A DNA stretch of 64,000 nucleotides from Oceaniovalibus sp. ACAM 378 (GTDB lineage: Bacteria > Pseudomonadota > Alphaproteobacteria > Rhodobacterales > Rhodobacteraceae): positions 1 to 64,000 of the forward strand of contig NZ_VSJK01000013.1 in assembly GCF_008085915.1 (NCBI RefSeq), written 5' to 3'. Positions 1 to 9,900 of this stretch are shown here, piece by piece. Numbering within the stretch: the first letter of the stretch is position 1; every line of letters starts with the position of its first letter. Under the pieces are notes generated by a model. That model had not been told where the DNA came from. It saw only the letters and a program-made list of their open reading frames with translations, and searched no databases. The position numbers and the translations under genes are program-made.

Positions 1-99
1 GTCGTCCGACGCGACACATCCAAAGGCTCTCTCAGCATCAAACTCAAGCGAGCTGGCTGGGATGAGGCATTCTTATGCAGCGTTCTCAATGGGCTGTAA
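1..99 (+). CDS. C-terminal end of an unidentified protein (partial)
   Basis: An open frame enters from the left edge and ends at TAA 97-99. The visible 32 residues end in KRAGWDEAFLCSVLNGL and have the balanced composition of a real protein. No family is recognised. It lies 42 nt upstream of the reverse transcriptase gene on the same strand, so the two could be cotranscribed. Confidence 0.45.
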   Translation, partial: VVRRDTSKGSLSIKLKRAGWDEAFLCSVLNGL

Positions 100-141
100 G
101 ACGCGTGAGCCAAACGCGATTGCCCTGTCGCTGACGAGACT

Positions 142-3100
142 GTGCTTATTCAGGCATGGAAGAAGACATCTAGCTACATTCGCTACCACAACTGGTTTTC
201 AGATACCCTTGAGCTTGACCGCACAGCTATCAATCTAAGGGAGTTCATTACCAATATTTCGACCGAGATCAAATCTGATAGCCAACTCCTTTCTGACCCG
301 ATCCGAATGGTTCCGGCACCAAAAAGTCAACAATGGCGGATCGAAAGTGGTGGCCAATGGAAACCGGTCAACGGTAACGGCGACACTGCGAAGATCCGTC
401 CGCTCGCTCATGTGAGCCTGCGCGACCAAGTGATTGCGACAGCTATGATGATGTGTCTGGGCGATCGTGTCGAGACGCGCCAAGGTGACCCCGCCATGCC
501 ACTTGACAGTGCTGAACTGCATACAGTCGTCTCGTATGGCAATCGGTTGTTTAGCGATTTCAAGAACGGTAAAGCGCACCAGCGGTGGGGTTCAGGTACA
601 CTTTATCGGGGGTTTTACGAGGATTATCAGACATTCTTAGCCAGGCCAGAAGACGTAGCTGAGCGGATTCACAAGGGCCATCCACGGACGCTGATCGTGC
701 AGTCTGATCTTCGCCAATTCTATGATCGTGTCACAGACGATCTCTTGCACAAAGCGATAGTAAACCTTCGGGATGACTCTGGTGAGGCCGCGTTTTTCGA
801 GCGTGTAACAGGCTTCTTGAAGTGGAAATGGTCAGATAGTGACCTTAAAGAGGTTGATATATACGCCAAGCAATCCGGCATTCCGGATTTCAGCAGAATT
901 GTACTACCACAAGGGCTTGTTGCGGCTGGCTTCTTCGCCAACGTCGCCCTTGCGACATTTGACAAAAACCTTAGAGACCAGGTCGGCCGAGAAATCCTGC
1001 CAAATATTAAGTTGCACGACGTCGCCCGCTACGTTGATGATCTCCGGTTTGTGCTGTCTGCCCCATTGGACGTGGACATCGAAGCGGTAAAGACCGATAT
1101 CTTCAAATGGATCAAAGGCAGTCTGGATCACTCCGCGCCTGGCCTTAGTCCGGCAGAAGAGAAGACACAGGTCACGGCTTTCCGGGCGGACGAAAGACCC
1201 CTAGTACAGCAGAGCAAGCGCATGGCGCGGATCCAGACAGCAATTTCAGGAGGTTTTGACCCCGTTGCTGGCGGAGAAATCCTCGATTCCGTACTTGCTC
1301 TTGTCAGGGCCCAGGAGCGGTTGGCGAAGGCCGAAGCGGTCAACGAGCACGACCCGTTCCGACCTGTTCCTGATGTGCGCGATTCAACCGTTGACCGCTT
1401 CGTTGCTGGTCGGTTTCGTTCAACTTATCGCTCTCTTCGCCCTCAGCTTTGGCAAACCCACGAGGATAGTCAGGCTGAGGGTGACGGCGAAGAATATAGC
1501 CAATTTCGAGGGGTTCGCACCCGAAACGAGCTCGACGATGAAATGCGAGCCTTTGCACTGGAACTGATCTCGAAATGGGTCAGCGATCCTTCCAATGTCC
1601 GTTTGCTGCGGATCGCCCTCGACCTTTGGCCCGATGCTGACGTCCTGACGAGAGTTCTCAATCTATTGCGACGGTTTACCCAAAAAGGGGGGCCCCGGAA
1701 TGCACCGCGGCGGATCGCATGGTACTGCTTGTCCGAAATCCTTCGCGCCGGTGCCGTGGAAACCGGCTTTGTCGAGGATGATGAACAGCTTCCGTCTGCA
1801 GTCAAAGTCGACGAATATAGACGGGTGCTCCGAGAAGAAGCCCTAAGAATAGTTTTCACCACGGAAACGCGCCTTCCATGGTATCTCAAACAGCAAGCTT
1901 ATCTGCTACTCGCAACAGATCCACCAGATATTCAGGCGCTGCCATCTCACGGAAGTAGCGATCTTTCACCCTATACCCGGCTGCTGCGCTTTCTGAAGGG
2001 TGATGCGCAAAAATGGCTGTCTGATGAATTCGCCACCTATGCCGTTCTTGCTCGGCGCTCATATTTGGACGCACAACGAGCAGCGGCGCTAGTAGGGCCG
2101 CAGTTGACGCCATCTCGAATAAATCGAATTGCGTCGCTAGATCCGAATTTTGCTGCTGAGCTTGTGGCTGCGACGGGTGGGGTATCCTCGCTGACCCCGC
2201 GAGCTAAGGCGGATCTCGGTCTCTCAGATCATTCCGATGCCAAGAGCAACACGCTGGCCAAGATCGTACTCTCACCTGAGACGCGAAATAAACTGCGCAA
2301 CGAGCGCGCCTTGCTGAGCTTCGCTTCCAAGTTCCTGCTGGCAATTGACGGCGTTGCGGAGACAGCACCTATTTCCCCATCCGAGGTAACTCTGGGTCTG
2401 GATGCGGAGATGAACGAGGTTGGAGAGCTTCAGCTCCACCGTCGCAACTTGGCTGGCGATTCACTTTATGACCCGCCGAACTGGGTTCCTGTTGATGATC
2501 ACTGGCGATTTCAACTTGGTTTTCTTCTGCGCTTCATCCTGACCGCCCAGCCGGATTTCACAAGGCCAGCTCGGAGTCCACATTGGAAAGAGGAGAAGCA
2601 GATCTACAGGTCGCCTGGCGGCCATTGGCATGAGCGGATACATGGTTTCTTTAATGGCTATTCTGCGTTCGGTGATGATTGGCTGCCCATTTCTGACTGG
2701 GTGGAGAGGTTGCTCTTCGGCCTCTTGTGGTGGCCGGGCTGTGCTGGAAAACGGGAGGATACTCCAGTTGCGGGCACCATGAGAGAAGCTCAGGAAGCCA
2801 TTGGCGCGCGTCTGAAGTACATGCGGGAGATGCAAGGAACTAGCGTTGCCCTGATGCCCCTTAAAGTACCTGGTGCTTTTAAGAGGGAGGGGAAGCCCCT
2901 GCGGGCGTGCGTTGTCCAGATGGCATTTCCCTCGGTGGACGACTTTCATGAAAACGATCTTACTATGTCAGATGCAGATCTTCGAATACGTCATCGCCGC
3001 CATCTTTCTGCGGCCTTGGCTGCGGTCAAAAGCTCATTGGCCCTCCGCGAAACGCACAAGGGCATGGACCACAGACTCGACTGGCTTATTTTGCCCGAGC

Positions 3101-3759
3101 TTGCGGTCCATCCCGACGATGTGCGGACGCACCTTGTTCCCTTCGCACGAGCGCATAAGACGATCATCCTCGCAGGGCTTACTTATGACGAGCTTTTTGC
3201 CGGTCAGCCGCTTGTGAACTCTGCGCTCTGGATACTGCCTACCCACCATCCCACGCGCGGTGCACAGATCCTGATTAGGCGACAGGGCAAAAAACACTTG
3301 GCGCCGAGCGAGAAAAGCTTTGAGACCAATGGGTTGGTTCAGTCGTTCCGCCCTTGTCAGTGGCTGATTGGATATGATTGGTCCAAAGATCCAGACAGCG
3401 ATCCGCTTTGGCTGACTGCCGCCATTTGCTTTGACGCAACCGACCTTCATTTGGCGGCCGACCTGAAGGATAGGTCTGACATTTTTGCTATTCCAGCCCT
3501 AAATAAGGACGTGAAAACGTTCGACAATATGGCTCTGGCTTTACACTACCACATGCACCAAATGGTCGTGGTAGCGAATAACGGCAACTATGGTGGAAGC
3601 AACGCTTATGCACCCTATGCTAAGGATTACAGGCGGCAGATATTCCACATGCATGGACAGCCACAGGCTTCGATCGCATTTTTTGAGCTGGAAAACATCG
3701 CCGTGTTCAAGGACCGCAAAACGAGTGGGATAGTTTTCAAGCCACCACCAGCAGGTTAG
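142..3759 (+). CDS. Reverse transcriptase-nitrilase fusion, DRT1 (UG1)-type antiphage defence protein
   Basis: The 1205-residue protein has an N-terminal reverse transcriptase: motif A SDLRQFYD near residues 188-195, a motif B-like LPQGLVAAGFFAN near 255-267, and the catalytic YVDD at 297-300. A long helical middle follows. The C-terminal 280 residues are a carbon-nitrogen hydrolase (nitrilase) domain with a Glu in LPELAVH (about 986), a Lys in RQGKKH (about 1049) and a Cys in TAAICFDAT (about 1096), so the Glu-Lys-Cys triad looks intact. This architecture is that of the 'unknown group' class 1 retroelements (UG1), known as DRT type 1 antiphage systems. The only usable start is GTG 142; the frame is closed by TGA at 106. 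It reads toward the prophage lysis genes and may be prophage edge cargo or a neighbouring chromosomal defence gene. The activity is inferred from family membership. Confidence 0.85.
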   Translation: MLIQAWKKTSSYIRYHNWFSDTLELDRTAINLREFITNISTEIKSDSQLLSDPIRMVPAPKSQQWRIESGGQWKPVNGNGDTAKIRPLAHVSLRDQVIATAMMMCLGDRVETRQGDPAMPLDSAELHTVVSYGNRLFSDFKNGKAHQRWGSGTLYRGFYEDYQTFLARPEDVAERIHKGHPRTLIVQSDLRQFYDRVTDDLLHKAIVNLRDDSGEAAFFERVTGFLKWKWSDSDLKEVDIYAKQSGIPDFSRIVLPQGLVAAGFFANVALATFDKNLRDQVGREILPNIKLHDVARYVDDLRFVLSAPLDVDIEAVKTDIFKWIKGSLDHSAPGLSPAEEKTQVTAFRADERPLVQQSKRMARIQTAISGGFDPVAGGEILDSVLALVRAQERLAKAEAVNEHDPFRPVPDVRDSTVDRFVAGRFRSTYRSLRPQLWQTHEDSQAEGDGEEYSQFRGVRTRNELDDEMRAFALELISKWVSDPSNVRLLRIALDLWPDADVLTRVLNLLRRFTQKGGPRNAPRRIAWYCLSEILRAGAVETGFVEDDEQLPSAVKVDEYRRVLREEALRIVFTTETRLPWYLKQQAYLLLATDPPDIQALPSHGSSDLSPYTRLLRFLKGDAQKWLSDEFATYAVLARRSYLDAQRAAALVGPQLTPSRINRIASLDPNFAAELVAATGGVSSLTPRAKADLGLSDHSDAKSNTLAKIVLSPETRNKLRNERALLSFASKFLLAIDGVAETAPISPSEVTLGLDAEMNEVGELQLHRRNLAGDSLYDPPNWVPVDDHWRFQLGFLLRFILTAQPDFTRPARSPHWKEEKQIYRSPGGHWHERIHGFFNGYSAFGDDWLPISDWVERLLFGLLWWPGCAGKREDTPVAGTMREAQEAIGARLKYMREMQGTSVALMPLKVPGAFKREGKPLRACVVQMAFPSVDDFHENDLTMSDADLRIRHRRHLSAALAAVKSSLALRETHKGMDHRLDWLILPELAVHPDDVRTHLVPFARAHKTIILAGLTYDELFAGQPLVNSALWILPTHHPTRGAQILIRRQGKKHLAPSEKSFETNGLVQSFRPCQWLIGYDWSKDPDSDPLWLTAAICFDATDLHLAADLKDRSDIFAIPALNKDVKTFDNMALALHYHMHQMVVVANNGNYGGSNAYAPYAKDYRRQIFHMHGQPQASIAFFELENIAVFKDRKTSGIVFKPPPAG

Positions 3760-3767
3760 TCGAAACC

Positions 3768-3782
3768 CCTGCCAATGGCAGG
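3768..3782 (+). terminator. Short hairpin between the converging RT and holin genes
   Basis: CCTGCC-AAT-GGCAGG forms a 6-bp stem with a 3-nt loop, 9 nt after the RT stop codon and before the end of the convergent holin gene. There is no strong T-run on either side, so termination is plausible but weakly supported. Confidence 0.35.
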
Positions 3783-3819
3783 TTGCCATGCGCTTCAAGC
3801 ATATTTAACCTGCAAAGTC

Positions 3820-3987
3820 TTATCTTCCCCTCTTGTCGGCGACAGACCAAACCACCGACCCAATGGTCAGCAGCGCCCCAATCATCGGTTCGACATCGGA
3901 TGCCTGGACAAGACCCTTTGCGACGAGTGCGGTGCCACCAACAGTCAGGATTTGGCGTACAAGTGCGAGGATTGCAGGTTTCAGCAT
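3820..3987 (-). CDS. Small phage holin-like membrane protein
   Basis: The 55-residue protein has two hydrophobic segments (AILALVRQILTVGGTALVAKG and MIGALLTIGSVVWSVA) joined by a short polar turn and ends in a basic DKRGR tail, as in small two-span holins. I use ATG 3987 because AGGAG lies 6-7 nt upstream. An upstream ATG at 4011 would put that Shine-Dalgarno inside the gene. It follows the endolysin gene, completing the lysis cassette. The holin role is inferred from size, topology and position. Confidence 0.65.
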   Translation of the reverse strand: MLKPAILALVRQILTVGGTALVAKGLVQASDVEPMIGALLTIGSVVWSVADKRGR

Positions 3988-4000
3988 GGTATTCTCCTGT

Positions 4001-4654
4001 TCAGATTTCATTGGTGGTTGAGAGGAACTCGCCGGGCTTCATGGTCGGCAGGCGCTGCAGGCGGGGCGGTTTAGTTGAGGGCCAGCGGGCGCCGAGGAGC
4101 CGCGATTTTGCGATGCGCGCCACGGTGACAGCGTCGGATTGGTTGCCGCCCAGCACGTAGAAATGCATGTCGTCCTGGCCGACCGCGAAACCGACATGAC
4201 CGCCAGACCCGCGTTCGAAGACCAGTATGGCCCCAATGATCGGCTGTACTGTTTGCCCAAACAGCAACCAGTTGCGTGCCCAGTAGGGATTGGTGCCCAG
4301 CGCGCCGAGCAGCGGTTCATCCGGCAGGGCCACGCGGATGCAGGTTTCCACGAAATCCCCACACCACGGATTCTTGGACGGATCGCCAAGAGATCGGCCA
4401 TCGCGTTTCAGCCAATCCATCAGCCAGGATCGATCGCGGGCCTCATGGCGACCGAGGGCAGACTTGGCTTCCGTGATCCAAGGCAAGAGGCCCGGTGGGG
4501 CGACAGACGCCGCGCGCCCGTTCGCGGCCAGCAGCGCTTTCATCGCGCGGGCGGTGCGCAGGCCCCAGAGGCCATCGATGGCGCCGGGGGAATGGCCGAG
4601 TTTATCGAGACCACTCTGGATCAGCCGCATGGGTTCGCGGGTATCGGTGGACAT
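4001..4654 (-). CDS. Endolysin-like peptidase with peptidoglycan-binding N-terminus (TIGR02594 type)
   Basis: The 217-residue protein starts with a PG_binding_1-like segment (IQSGLDKLGHSPGAIDGLWG, residues about 12-31), the usual wall-binding repeat. The rest resembles the TIGR02594 NlpC/P60-CHAP-like family, with the likely catalytic Cys in NPWCGDFV (about 98) and His in GGHVGFAVG (about 153). There is no signal peptide, so export would need the adjacent holins. It lies between two small membrane-protein genes in the lysis module. It probably cleaves murein peptide bonds at the end of the lytic cycle. Confidence 0.8.
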   Translation of the reverse strand: MSTDTREPMRLIQSGLDKLGHSPGAIDGLWGLRTARAMKALLAANGRAASVAPPGLLPWITEAKSALGRHEARDRSWLMDWLKRDGRSLGDPSKNPWCGDFVETCIRVALPDEPLLGALGTNPYWARNWLLFGQTVQPIIGAILVFERGSGGHVGFAVGQDDMHFYVLGGNQSDAVTVARIAKSRLLGARWPSTKPPRLQRLPTMKPGEFLSTTNEI

Positions 4655-4686
4655 AGGGAGGCTCCTTTTGCTCGTCGCCGGGCATC

Positions 4687-4705
4687 AAAAAACCCGCCTT
4701 GCGGG
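4687..4705 (-). terminator. Rho-independent terminator after the membrane-protein gene
   Basis: On the minus strand CCCGC-AAG-GCGGG is followed directly by six T residues (plus-strand A-run at 4687-4692). It falls in the gap between the 4745-5053 gene and the endolysin gene. Confidence 0.6.
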
Positions 4706-4744
4706 CGAGTGTGGGTGGGATCGGAATGGTGGGTGGTATGCTGG

Positions 4745-5053
4745 TCAGTCGGTTCGGCCGCGCTGGAAGGCTTCGAACATCAGATCGCGCATCGCACGGA
4801 TGTCGGTCTCGATGCGTTCCAACCGGTCCGCATCGTCGTCGCGATCTTCGGCGCGCTGACGATCGACGCGGTAGCGTTCCTGGCTGAGTTCTCGATCGAG
4901 GCGGGCGAGCATCGCGTCGTTGGTGAAGGCTTTGCGTGTGACGGAGGCCAGAAGGGCTATGGTGCCGCCAATCAATGCTGTGATTGCAGCCGCAATCCCA
5001 TTGTCACGCAAGGCCTCGGCGACCTCCTGCAGGAAGCTGGTTTTCTCAGTCAT
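4745..5053 (-). CDS. Small membrane protein with C-terminal coiled coil, possible second holin
   Basis: The 102-residue protein has one clear transmembrane stretch (AAAITALIGGTIALLASV, about 21-38). A long charged helix rich in Arg, Glu and Asp follows (about 48-95), probably a coiled coil. This layout and its position just upstream of the endolysin suggest a holin or spanin-like lysis accessory. No family could be named. Confidence 0.6.
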   Translation of the reverse strand: MTEKTSFLQEVAEALRDNGIAAAITALIGGTIALLASVTRKAFTNDAMLARLDRELSQERYRVDRQRAEDRDDDADRLERIETDIRAMRDLMFEAFQRGRTD

Positions 5054-5063
5054 GAAGGGTCTC

Positions 5064-6989
5064 CTAGAAGTCGGTTTCGACGTAGACGCCGGAGCAGTCG
5101 TAGGCGACCGCCGCCGCCGTGGTGCCGGTGTTCATGTAGTTGCGGGGGCTCAGGAGTTGGGTGGCTGCGGGCATGTCAGTGGTGATGGTGAATTCAATGG
5201 CCACGCCGCTCACCTCCTCAACCACCCGAACACCGATATCTCCGCCGTTCGGGGCGGCGGCGATATAGAGCGACAAGATGTTAGTGGTGCTGGCCACCGG
5301 GAAGCTACCGCCCAGATCGGTCAGGCTTGGTGCGCCTGCACCATCGTTGTGCACCAGCTGCCAGTTCGTATGGGTGCCGCGCTGGAAGCTGATGCCGACG
5401 CAATTCACCGCGGCGGCCAGTGTCAGATTGGTGGCCAGTGCTACCGTTGAGCCATAAAGCCCAAAGAACCCCATGCCAGTCGCCTGCAGCGTGGTCAGCG
5501 ACAGCCGGTTGACGTAGCTCCAGCCTCCCAGCCCGTCGGCATTGCCGCGCCAGCAGACCCATCCGGCAGACCGTTCCTCGGCCACGGCATCTGCCGTCGC
5601 GGCGCTGGTCACACGCCAGCGTCGCATGCTGGTCGAGAGGTTGGTGGTTGCCAGCGTCGGCGTGGCAACGGTGCCAACGGCGGTGCGCGGCATGCCATTG
5701 GTGTTGACGGTGGTGCCCGTGGACGGTGCCCAAGTCGCAATCCTGTTCACGCCGAAATGCGGCTGCAGGGGGAAGAACCGACCGGATGGGCGCTGCACGT
5801 CCAGCCATCCGGCCCCGGCGCGATCCCGGGCATAGATCGCCAGTTTGCCAGCAGGCGGCGGGTCAGGTGCTGCGGGAAGGTTGGGCATAAGCAGAGGTTC
5901 GGGCAGCTCGACCCGGCCAGAGGTACGGTCAATCTTGATGGCCTCGTGAAACGTTCCGCCATCCGGGCTGACCTTGAAGCTAAAATCATCACTGCCAAGA
6001 AGGCCGATCAACGCCCGCGCCGAGAACCCGGTCTTGAAGGCGAAGGCGGCATCATTAGCCGGGCCATTTTTGTTGAAGGTCGCCTCGATCCCAGCGCCAG
6101 CGTTATTGAACAGCATGGCGGGAGCGTTGATCGACAGCCGGTTGTAGCTGTCGGCCGCAGCGCCACCGAGGCCGAGCAGTTGCGCGGTCAGGTTCGCCTG
6201 CGGCATGCCGACCTGTGTCACGGCATTTGCGAAGGTGACGGTCGGCGTGTTCACCACCGTCGTGCCGCCAGCCCCTGACGTGGCCGAGCCGATATTGACG
6301 ACCGTCGTGGATCCGTTTGCGCCGCCGGTGCCGAGGTTCAGGGTCTTGGTGACGCCGGTCGTCGTGGCTCCGATGCCGATCCCGTATGTCGCGGTCGTCG
6401 TCGCTGTCCCGATCGTGGCCGTCGCCGCCGAAACCGTGACGGTTCCCGAGGCCGATAGGGTACCGGAGAAGGTCTTGTTGCCGCTGAAGGTCTGCGTGCC
6501 CGCGAGGATTGCCAGTTCCGACGAGGTATTGGGCAGCGTGAAGGTCCGGGTGGTGCCAGTACTGATCCCCGACAGCGAGAACAGCGCCTTCTTGGTCGGA
6601 TCGGCGTCGTTCACCAAGCTGAACACGGCGTCCGACACATCCACCGGTTCGCTGACCAGATCCCATGCGCTGCCGGTCCAAACGGCAAAGGCTTGTTCTG
6701 CGGCGATCCAGGCCAGCCAGCCCGGGCGGGGGACCAGCCGCATCCAGACGCCATCGACCCAGAACGCCACATTCAGATCCCAGCCTGCCCAAAGGCCGAT
6801 GGCACCAGAGACCACGATATATCGGTCGCCGTCGGCAGGGCTGGCGGGCGGCGTGGTGCGCGTGCGGTCGAGGACGGACAGTTGGACCATCGCATCGAGC
6901 AGGCGCAGCGCCTCGTTGTGGGTGACATGCTTCTGAGCTTGCGATGCCAAGATATAGGGCAGCAGGAGGTGAGTGGTGATGTCGGACAT
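5064..6989 (-). CDS. DUF2793 phage tail fibre / receptor-binding protein
   Basis: The 641-residue protein begins with a DUF2793 domain (MSDITTHLLLPYILASQAQK start and the ADGDRYIVVSGAIGLWAGW region), typical of tail-associated proteins beside GTA-like baseplates. Residues about 170-290 are low complexity, rich in Gly, Thr, Ala and Val, and look like a beta-structured fibre shaft. The C-terminal 200 residues are probably the receptor-binding head. I use ATG 6989, 9 nt after the end of the baseplate hub gene; the open frame extends 38 codons further upstream but overlaps that gene. Fibre function is inferred. Confidence 0.7.
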   Translation of the reverse strand: MSDITTHLLLPYILASQAQKHVTHNEALRLLDAMVQLSVLDRTRTTPPASPADGDRYIVVSGAIGLWAGWDLNVAFWVDGVWMRLVPRPGWLAWIAAEQAFAVWTGSAWDLVSEPVDVSDAVFSLVNDADPTKKALFSLSGISTGTTRTFTLPNTSSELAILAGTQTFSGNKTFSGTLSASGTVTVSAATATIGTATTTATYGIGIGATTTGVTKTLNLGTGGANGSTTVVNIGSATSGAGGTTVVNTPTVTFANAVTQVGMPQANLTAQLLGLGGAAADSYNRLSINAPAMLFNNAGAGIEATFNKNGPANDAAFAFKTGFSARALIGLLGSDDFSFKVSPDGGTFHEAIKIDRTSGRVELPEPLLMPNLPAAPDPPPAGKLAIYARDRAGAGWLDVQRPSGRFFPLQPHFGVNRIATWAPSTGTTVNTNGMPRTAVGTVATPTLATTNLSTSMRRWRVTSAATADAVAEERSAGWVCWRGNADGLGGWSYVNRLSLTTLQATGMGFFGLYGSTVALATNLTLAAAVNCVGISFQRGTHTNWQLVHNDGAGAPSLTDLGGSFPVASTTNILSLYIAAAPNGGDIGVRVVEEVSGVAIEFTITTDMPAATQLLSPRNYMNTGTTAAAVAYDCSGVYVETDF

Positions 6990-6997
6990 GGGTGCTT

Positions 6998-9900
6998 TCA
7001 GAAGCTGAGGGTGACTGATCGCCCAGCGCCCCGGCCGATCAGGGCCGAGAGCTGGTAAATCCGAATGGCAATGGATTGGCCGGGGCCGAGGGGTGCGCCC
7101 CAATCGGCGGTCTGCTGGGCGGCAGTGTAGAGCACACTGGTCGTGGTGGTGGTCAGTGTGCGTTTGACGGCACCACCATCACGGATTTCGACCTCATAGG
7201 CCTCGCTGTCCTCGGCCAAGGGTACATCGCCCGCGCCCCAGGTGTCGGCGACAAGGGATCGCGACCGGCGCGTCCAGCGGATCGTCAAATCGCCGGGGCT
7301 GCGGGCGATGCGCCACGGCTGTTCGACATGCGCGACAGAGAAAGGCCGCAGCCCAGCGCCCTCGGGCGTAAAGGTTGTGGCGACAAAGGTCTCGTCGCTG
7401 ACCGGCTTTGAGGCCGGGCCGATGCGCCAGTTCCACGGCAAGCCGAGATCGGCTTCGGAAATTGGCAGTGAGGCCAGCGCCGCATCCAGCACCACCACAC
7501 GCGCGCCGGTCGGCACCGTGCTTGCGATCGCATGTTCTGTCCCGCGCTGACCGCGCAGCAGCCGGGCCAAACGATAGCGACCCGGCGCGATCAGCTCGGC
7601 CGTGCCAGCCTGGATGATTTCCCACTGCCCAGCGCCAGTTTCAACCGCCAGAGCGTTGGCCCCGCCAAGCAGGGAGATGTCCGTGACGCTTTCCAAGGTG
7701 CCCGAAAACAGATCAACCACCAGCGCATTGCCGAGATCGAAGCGCGACACCGGACCCGCATAGAAATCCGCCGCCAAAACGCCCATGCGCGCGCGCGTGC
7801 CAAAACTGGTCAGCAGGGAAAAACCATCTGTTGCGGCGCTGCGGTAGACCGCAATTTCACCCGGCCATGGTTTGGCGTAGGCAGCGACCAAAGGCCGATG
7901 GGCTGGCTGATCCTCGCGCAGCTGCGGCAGGTCTAGGAGCACGATCTCAGGCATCCCAAACACGGTTGGCGTTGAAAGCGATGCTGGACGCGGCTCGCCG
8001 GGCGGCAGATCGTAGATTGTGCGGTCCTGGCGCACGGCGTCGATGCTGCGCAGGTCCGAGTCTGCGATGGAGACCACGCGCATTTCCGTCAGGCGGCCGT
8101 CATGATCGAGCAGGATGACGTCGCAGGGATCCAGCGCAAGACGTGAGGGCGGTAGCCGGAACACCGCACTTTCGCGGCCGACCCAGGCTTCCATCAGCGC
8201 ACGGCGGCAGCGACGTTCAGCTTCTTCGGGTGGCACCGCCATTGGGAACGCCTCGGAGGCGATGCGCGAAGTATCAACCGTAATGCGCCGCGCCTCGACC
8301 TGTGCTGCGTCATAATTTTCGTCGGCGCGGGCGACCTGCCATTTGAGGGCCTGTGGCAGTTCGGTTTCCTGTGCGCGGGTCAGCTCCATGACGTCGCCTT
8401 GCGCGGATGATGGTGCCACCATGCTGTCTGGCGTAACTGTCGCGCTGGCAATTCGGCCACGCATCAGAAAGCGAATGCGGCCCTCACTCTCAACTGGATC
8501 GAAGCCGAAATGCCGGGCCAAGGTACTGATCGAGGCGCGCGGGGCCTCCAGCGCAGAAATCACAAAGCCTTCCACTGCACCCCAGAGGCCAGAAACGTCG
8601 ATCAGTTCCTCGGGCATTCCTGCGCGCAAACAGAGATGACGGACGAGGGCCGCCAGCGACACCGCCCCCAGACGTCCGGTCAGCCAATGTCCGCGTCGCC
8701 AGTTTGGGCCATCGGTCCAGACAGTGGTGAGTTCGGGGAAAAACGGATAGGGCCGGGCATCCCAGGTCCAGGCGGCGCATTCCGGCACATGGACCATCCT
8801 GCTGCCGTAGACAGTAGAGGTTGGGTTGTTCGCCGCAGCACCCCAGAACAGATAGGTCGCCTCGAGATAGGTACGCTGGATCGCATCATCCCGCCAACCG
8901 CGCGAGAAGTAGGGCGTGAAGCTCTCGGATGATTTTGGATCGAAGAAGACGTTCGGTTGGTTGGTACCACGGTCGATGGCCGGGCAGCCCAGTTCGGTGA
9001 ACCAGATCGGCTTGGACTGCGGCACCCATGCGGTTGGCGTCCCGCTTTCCACCCCGCCTGGCCGGTTGAAATGCGGCTCGGACCACCAGGTCCGCAGATC
9101 CTTGTAGCGGAAGACCCAAGGCTTTGCAGCAGCGCCGTCCGTAATCGGCGTCCTGACCTGCGCGGCGCGGTCAGCCGGGTTGGCGTAGAACCAGTCAAAC
9201 CCCTCGCCACCGGTGATGTTGGATTGCAGATAGGCGCGGTCGTAGATCGCAGGAGCCAGTGCAGCGTCGGCATGGTCAAACCCATCGCGCCAGTCGGACA
9301 GCGGTATATAGTTGTCGATGCCGATTAAATCGATGTTGGCGTCCGACCAGAGCGGGTCAAGGTGGAAGAAGACATCGCCGCTCCCATCGGCAGGGTGGTG
9401 TCCGAAGTATTCCGACCAGTCGGACGCATAGCCAATCTTGGTTCCAGGGCCGAGGATCGTGCGCACATCAGCAGCGATAGCCTTGAATGCCGAAACTGCG
9501 GGATAGGTGCTGGCCCCTGAGCGGATGGTGGTCAGGCCGGGCATTTCCGATCCGATCAGGAAGGCATCGACGCCGCCTGCAGCTTTGCACAGATGCGCAT
9601 AGTGCAGGATCATCCGGCGCAGGGACCATTCTCCGGCTGGGCCGGTCCAGCTGACATTGGTGCCCGAGACGCTGAAGCTTGCGGGCGTGGCGGTGCCGAA
9701 CAGAGCCGATATTTGCGTGGTGGCCGTCGCGGTCTTGTCGACGGTTCCTGCAAAGCCCGCCGCTGGGGAACAGGTGATCCGGCCGCGCCAGGGGAAAGTC
9801 GGCTGACCGACACTGGCGGCATTGTTTGAATAAGGGTTCGGTTTGGTGTTGTCGGTGGGCACGTCCATCAGCAGGAACGGGTAAAAGGTCACGCGCAGCC

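Noticed and set aside
4139-5185. 348-codon open frame on the plus strand
   Set aside because: Antisense to the endolysin and a membrane-protein gene and crosses a terminator; no recognisable domain.
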